From NCBI RefSeq assembly GCF_020171285.1, contig NZ_JAIUZI010000004.1, positions 62,001-126,000 on the forward strand: a stretch of DNA of 64,000 nt, in the 5' to 3' direction. The notes beneath the pieces are model-generated. The model made no database searches and had not been told where the DNA came from. It worked only from the letters and a program-made list of their open reading frames with translations. This DNA is from Seohaeicola saemankumensis (GTDB lineage: Bacteria > Pseudomonadota > Alphaproteobacteria > Rhodobacterales > Rhodobacteraceae). The first letter of the stretch is position 1, and each line of letters starts with the position of its first letter. Both the position numbers and the translations under genes were made by a program. This document shows, in pieces, positions 60,917-64,000 of the stretch.

Positions 60917-62449
60917 TTGGCGATCCCATCCAATTCGGCGCCCGCAGAGGCCCCTGGCCATGACGCCCGCGTGCGGTTGGCGATCATCTCGGCGGCGGCG
61001 GTGCTCTTTCTGGCCTCGCTTGGGCAGACCAGCGTCTCGACCGCCCTGCCGACGATTGTCGGCCAGCTGGGGGGGCTGGATCACATCACGTGGGTGATCA
61101 CCGCATATCTGCTGGCCTCGACCGTCGGGGCGCCGGTATTTGGCAAGCTGGGCGATCTGTTTGGCCGCCGGGCGGCGCTGCAGGGGGGGATCGCGGTGTT
61201 CCTGCTGGGCGCTCTTGTCGGCGGTGTCGCGGACAGCCTGTGGGTGCTGGTGGCGGGGCGGTTCATTCAGGGCATGGGGGGCGGCGGCCTGATCGTGGTG
61301 GCTATGGCGACCGTTGCGGATGTATTGCCGCCGCGCGAGCGCGGCCGGGCCCAGGGAAAGCTGGCGGCGGTCTTTGGCGTGTCTACCATCGTCGGGCCGC
61401 TGACCGGGGGGTTCCTGGTTCAGCATCTCAGCTGGCAATGGATTTTCTGGATCAACCTACCGGTCGGGCTGGTCGCGTTTGCGGTGCTGAGTTGGGCGTT
61501 GGAACCGCGCGCGGCGCGGGGGCGGCCGTCGATCGACTACCTGGGGGCGGTGTTGCTGGCAGTGACCCTGTCGAGCCTTGTGGTGATCGTCTCGGCCGGG
61601 GGCGTGAGCCTGCCGTGGGGCAGCCCGGCGATGCTGGTTCTGGTGGCGGTTCTGGCGGGGGCCTTTGCCGGGTTTGTCCTTACTGAATGCCGAGCGAAGG
61701 AACCCATCCTGCCGCTGGGCCTGTTCCGGATCAACAATTTCGTGGTTTCCAACACGGTGGGCGCGATCGTAGGCGCGGCGATGTTCGGGACCATCACCTT
61801 TGTTCCGATGTTCATGCAGGTCGTCAAAGGCCTTGATCCCGCGATGTCGGGGCTTTTCCTGGTGCCGATGATGGTCGGGCTGATTGGCATGTCGAACGTG
61901 GCCGGGCGCTACATGGCGCGGACGGGGCGGTACAAGATGCTGCCGGTGATCTCGACGCTGGTGCTGGGGCTGGGCATGGTGTGCATGGCGACGGTGACGC
62001 CGCAGACGCCGAATGTGCTTCTGGTGCTCTATATCTTTACCGCGGGCGTTGGGATCGGCCCGGTGATGAGTGTCAGTGTCACGGCCATTCAGAACGCGGT
62101 GCCGCGCGAGATGGTCGGCGTAGGTACAGCCAGCGTGAACATGTTCCGTATGATCGGCGGATCGGTGGGTACGGCGGCCTTTGGGGCGTTGTTCGCCACT
62201 GGTCTGGCGGCGCGGCTGGCCGATATGGGGGTCGCGGGGATCGGGCGCGGGCAGCTGACCGGTGCGGCGCTGGCGGGGATGAGCGACGCCGACCGCGCGT
62301 TGGTGGCCGAGGCCATCGCGGGCGCCTTGCATCCGGTATTCTGGTGGGCCGCGTTGCTGGGGGTTCTGGCCAGCGCGACGGCGATGCTGATGCAGGAGCG
62401 GGTGCTGGATGAGGATTATCCGGCGGCGGCGCGTGGCCCCGCCGAATAG
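60917..62449 (+). CDS. MFS multidrug efflux transporter (DHA2/EmrB type)
   Basis: 510 residues from TTG 60917; no other Met codon is available until well into the first domain. Fourteen membrane helices are expected, with the DHA2 motif LGDLFGRRAALQGGIAVFLLGA and the motif C-like GVSTIVGPLTGGFLVQ. The final PVFWWAALLGVLASATAMLMQERVLDED is typical. No HlyD-type partner is adjacent. Divergent MarR gene likely represses it. Confidence 0.9.
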   Translation: MAIPSNSAPAEAPGHDARVRLAIISAAAVLFLASLGQTSVSTALPTIVGQLGGLDHITWVITAYLLASTVGAPVFGKLGDLFGRRAALQGGIAVFLLGALVGGVADSLWVLVAGRFIQGMGGGGLIVVAMATVADVLPPRERGRAQGKLAAVFGVSTIVGPLTGGFLVQHLSWQWIFWINLPVGLVAFAVLSWALEPRAARGRPSIDYLGAVLLAVTLSSLVVIVSAGGVSLPWGSPAMLVLVAVLAGAFAGFVLTECRAKEPILPLGLFRINNFVVSNTVGAIVGAAMFGTITFVPMFMQVVKGLDPAMSGLFLVPMMVGLIGMSNVAGRYMARTGRYKMLPVISTLVLGLGMVCMATVTPQTPNVLLVLYIFTAGVGIGPVMSVSVTAIQNAVPREMVGVGTASVNMFRMIGGSVGTAAFGALFATGLAARLADMGVAGIGRGQLTGAALAGMSDADRALVAEAIAGALHPVFWWAALLGVLASATAMLMQERVLDEDYPAAARGPAE

Positions 62450-62461
62450 GCAGGGTGGCCG

Positions 62462-63769
62462 TTATTTGACGATGTGTTCGTCTTTGACGAACATATTGGC
62501 CCAGGCGCGGTCGATCAGGTCCGGGGTCATCTGGTAGGGGATGCCTTCGAATTCGCAGATCGAGATCATCTGGTCGATCAGGAAAACCGGCTGGTAGTTG
62601 GCATAGACGTTCTTGATCTCGGGATAGCGCACCTTGAGCAGGTGCACGAGCGAGGCCTCGTCCAGCGGCACGCCCTTCTTGCGGGCGACCAGCGCGAAGA
62701 TCTTGAGGAAGTTCTCCTGGCTCGGCCCGTCGATCTTGATCTTGAAGAAGATCCGGCGCAGGGCGGCCTGGTCAAAGATCTCGTTGGGGTGGAAGTTGGT
62801 GGAAAAGATCACCAGCGTGTCGAACGGCACTTCGAATTTCTCGCCTGATTGCAGGCCGAGGATATCCTTGCCTTCTTCCAGCGGGACGATCCAGCGGTTG
62901 ATCAGCGCCTGCGGCGGTTCCTCTTGCCGGCCAAGGTCGTCGACGATGAAGATGCCGCCGGTGGATTTCAGCTGCAGCGGCGCCTGGTAGGTGCGCGCGG
63001 TGGGGTTGTAGACGAGGTCGAGCATCGACAGTTGCAGTTCGCCGCCGGTGACCACGGTGGGCCGTTCGCAGCAGACATAGCGGCTGTCGAAGCGTTTCTT
63101 GCGGCGCAGCGAGGTGGGGTCGTCGGCCTCTACTTCGACTGCAGTGTGCACGATCGGGTCATAGACGGTGATTACCTGGCCGGAATATTCGATGGCACGT
63201 GGCACGTAGACGTGATCGCCCAGCGCGTCGCGGATGCCGTTCGAGATCGAGGATTTGCCGTTACCGGGCGGGCCGTACATCAGGATCGAGCGGCCGGCGC
63301 TGACCGCCGGGCCGAGGTGGTCGAGCAGACTGTCGGGCAGGATCAGATGGCCCATTGCCTTGGTCAACTGGTCGCGGGTGATCTGGATGTTGCGGATCGA
63401 CTGGCGTTCGACCTGTTCGCGGTAGACCTCGAGCGGTACCGGCATGGCGCCGAAATACTCTGACTGTGCCAGTGCGTCGAGCGCGCGGGCCTTGCCGGCG
63501 TCGGTCAGCTGGTAGCCCATTTCGTTGCCGTTGTTGGCGTTCAGTGTGCCGGTGGCCTGTAGCAGCCGCTGTTCGCGGGCCATGTCGACCAGCTCTTGTG
63601 TGACCTGCGTGGGCAGGCAGAGCGCCTCTGCGATTTCGCTGACCATTTCGACGTTCTTGCGAAAGATCGTCTTGAGCAGGATATCCCGCATCATCACGAT
63701 GGGCAGCAGCATTTCCTGCAGACCTTTGGGCGAGGGCGGCGCCATTACGGCGGTGTTTTGCATGTTCAT
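62462..63769 (-). CDS. AAA ATPase of unknown role, N-terminal winged-helix domain
   Basis: 435 residues. Residues 15-130 include a helical region (LQEMLLPIVMMRDILLKTIFRKNVEMVSEIAEALCLP) that resembles a wHTH or sensor domain. Then Walker A ILMYGPPGNGKSSISNGI, Walker B GGIFIVDDLGRQ, STNFHPNEIFDQAALRRIFFKIKI with sensor-1 and an arginine finger. The family is commonly seen near type IV/Flp pilus genes of Rhodobacterales, and the next gene fragment may be a prepilin peptidase, but function is not known. The start ATG 63769 has no clear ribosome site. Confidence 0.8.
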   Translation of the reverse strand: MNMQNTAVMAPPSPKGLQEMLLPIVMMRDILLKTIFRKNVEMVSEIAEALCLPTQVTQELVDMAREQRLLQATGTLNANNGNEMGYQLTDAGKARALDALAQSEYFGAMPVPLEVYREQVERQSIRNIQITRDQLTKAMGHLILPDSLLDHLGPAVSAGRSILMYGPPGNGKSSISNGIRDALGDHVYVPRAIEYSGQVITVYDPIVHTAVEVEADDPTSLRRKKRFDSRYVCCERPTVVTGGELQLSMLDLVYNPTARTYQAPLQLKSTGGIFIVDDLGRQEEPPQALINRWIVPLEEGKDILGLQSGEKFEVPFDTLVIFSTNFHPNEIFDQAALRRIFFKIKIDGPSQENFLKIFALVARKKGVPLDEASLVHLLKVRYPEIKNVYANYQPVFLIDQMISICEFEGIPYQMTPDLIDRAWANMFVKDEHIVK

Positions 63770-63925
63770 CGGTGTGGCCTGCGGTTGGATTCAAGACTGC
63801 TGATGGGGGTATTTTGTTGGCCGTCAATCTGCCCTGCCAATGTGGCGAATTCGCGGCGTCTATCTGGCCCGGATACGGGGATTTCCCGCCATCCCGCCCG
63901 TTTCCCGACCCGGTGCGTATCCCGG

Positions 63926-64000
63926 TCAGCTGCCATAGATGGTGCCCAGGATCAGGTAGAGCGCCAGCGTGCCGCCCAGGCTGAGACCCATCGGAAATTT
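63926..64000 (-). CDS. C-terminal end of a membrane protein, possibly prepilin peptidase, partial
   Basis: Only 24 codons before TGA (63928-63926) fall inside the window. The sequence KFPMGLSLGGTLALYLILGTIYGS is a hydrophobic C-terminal helix; its K-x-P-x-G start resembles the KIPFGPFLALG end of type IV prepilin peptidases. The rest lies beyond position 64000, so the call is weak. It is the same strand as the AAA ATPase with a 157-base gap in which I see nothing. Confidence 0.35.
   Translation of the reverse strand, partial: KFPMGLSLGGTLALYLILGTIYGS

Overview
The window is a gene-dense, GC-rich chromosomal segment from an alphaproteobacterium, most likely a marine Rhodobacterales (Roseobacter group) species. 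This rests on the protein families and their order: glnK-amtB, a MocR-type TauR with tpa/xsc, a SoeABC-type sulfite dehydrogenase, DUF482 acetyltransferase, DUF805, and a separate MnmD. Start codons include GTG and TTG, and many neighbouring genes overlap by 1-4 bases (ATGA or GTGA junctions). I see no rRNA, tRNA, CRISPR array, prophage or insertion sequence.

Region 1 (1-25 kb) is mostly housekeeping. In order: the end of a sulfurtransferase gene, an aromatic aminotransferase, a putative lysozyme inhibitor, nitrogen sensing and ammonium uptake (glnK-amtB), a class A penicillin-binding protein, mlaC/mlaA lipid trafficking genes, a type I secretion ABC/HlyD pair without TolC or substrate, then a run of overlapping small-enzyme genes (RidA, GDPD, DUF482, PhhB). 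After these come an amidohydrolase, a Prx5-type peroxiredoxin, an FAD reductase, rsmD, map, sfsA and several acetyltransferase/OmpA genes. At 24.1-25.2 kb a membrane-anchored coiled-coil protein appears to be split by an in-frame TGA.

Region 2 (25-42.8 kb) holds a LysR gene, an ArsR gene with a perfect palindromic operator facing two small ferredoxin-like-fold genes, a second RidA, fadH, a glycosyltransferase, rppH, nth, an Ada-like methyltransferase regulator, OmpA lipoprotein, redox genes, a divergent mnmD/FAD-oxidase pair that looks like a split MnmC, a lytic transglycosylase and dapA.

Region 3 (42.8-59 kb) is the functional centre: a taurine dissimilation locus. TauABC imports taurine, Tpa transaminates it with pyruvate to sulfoacetaldehyde, Xsc cleaves this to acetyl phosphate and sulfite, and SoeABC would oxidise the toxic sulfite to sulfate with electrons going to the quinone pool. 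TauR is the regulator. Paired direct repeats resembling TauR sites lie before xsc, tauR and tpa. Unusual points are an alpha/beta-hydrolase gene translationally coupled between soeA and soeB, a cadherin-like insertion in TauC, three consecutive hairpins between tauA and tauB, and an island inside the locus with a methyltransferase and two tandem paralogous single-span proteins. No phosphotransacetylase gene is present here.

Region 4 (59-64 kb) has a 3-hydroxyisobutyrate-dehydrogenase-like gene, a MarR/MFS efflux pair with a shared operator, an unusual AAA ATPase, and the end of a possible prepilin peptidase. Two families of dispersed intergenic repeats (here called A and B) recur at 42.7, 51.7-52.0, 53.1 and 60.0 kb. 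Family A follows gene stop codons and family B forms hairpins with compensatory changes.
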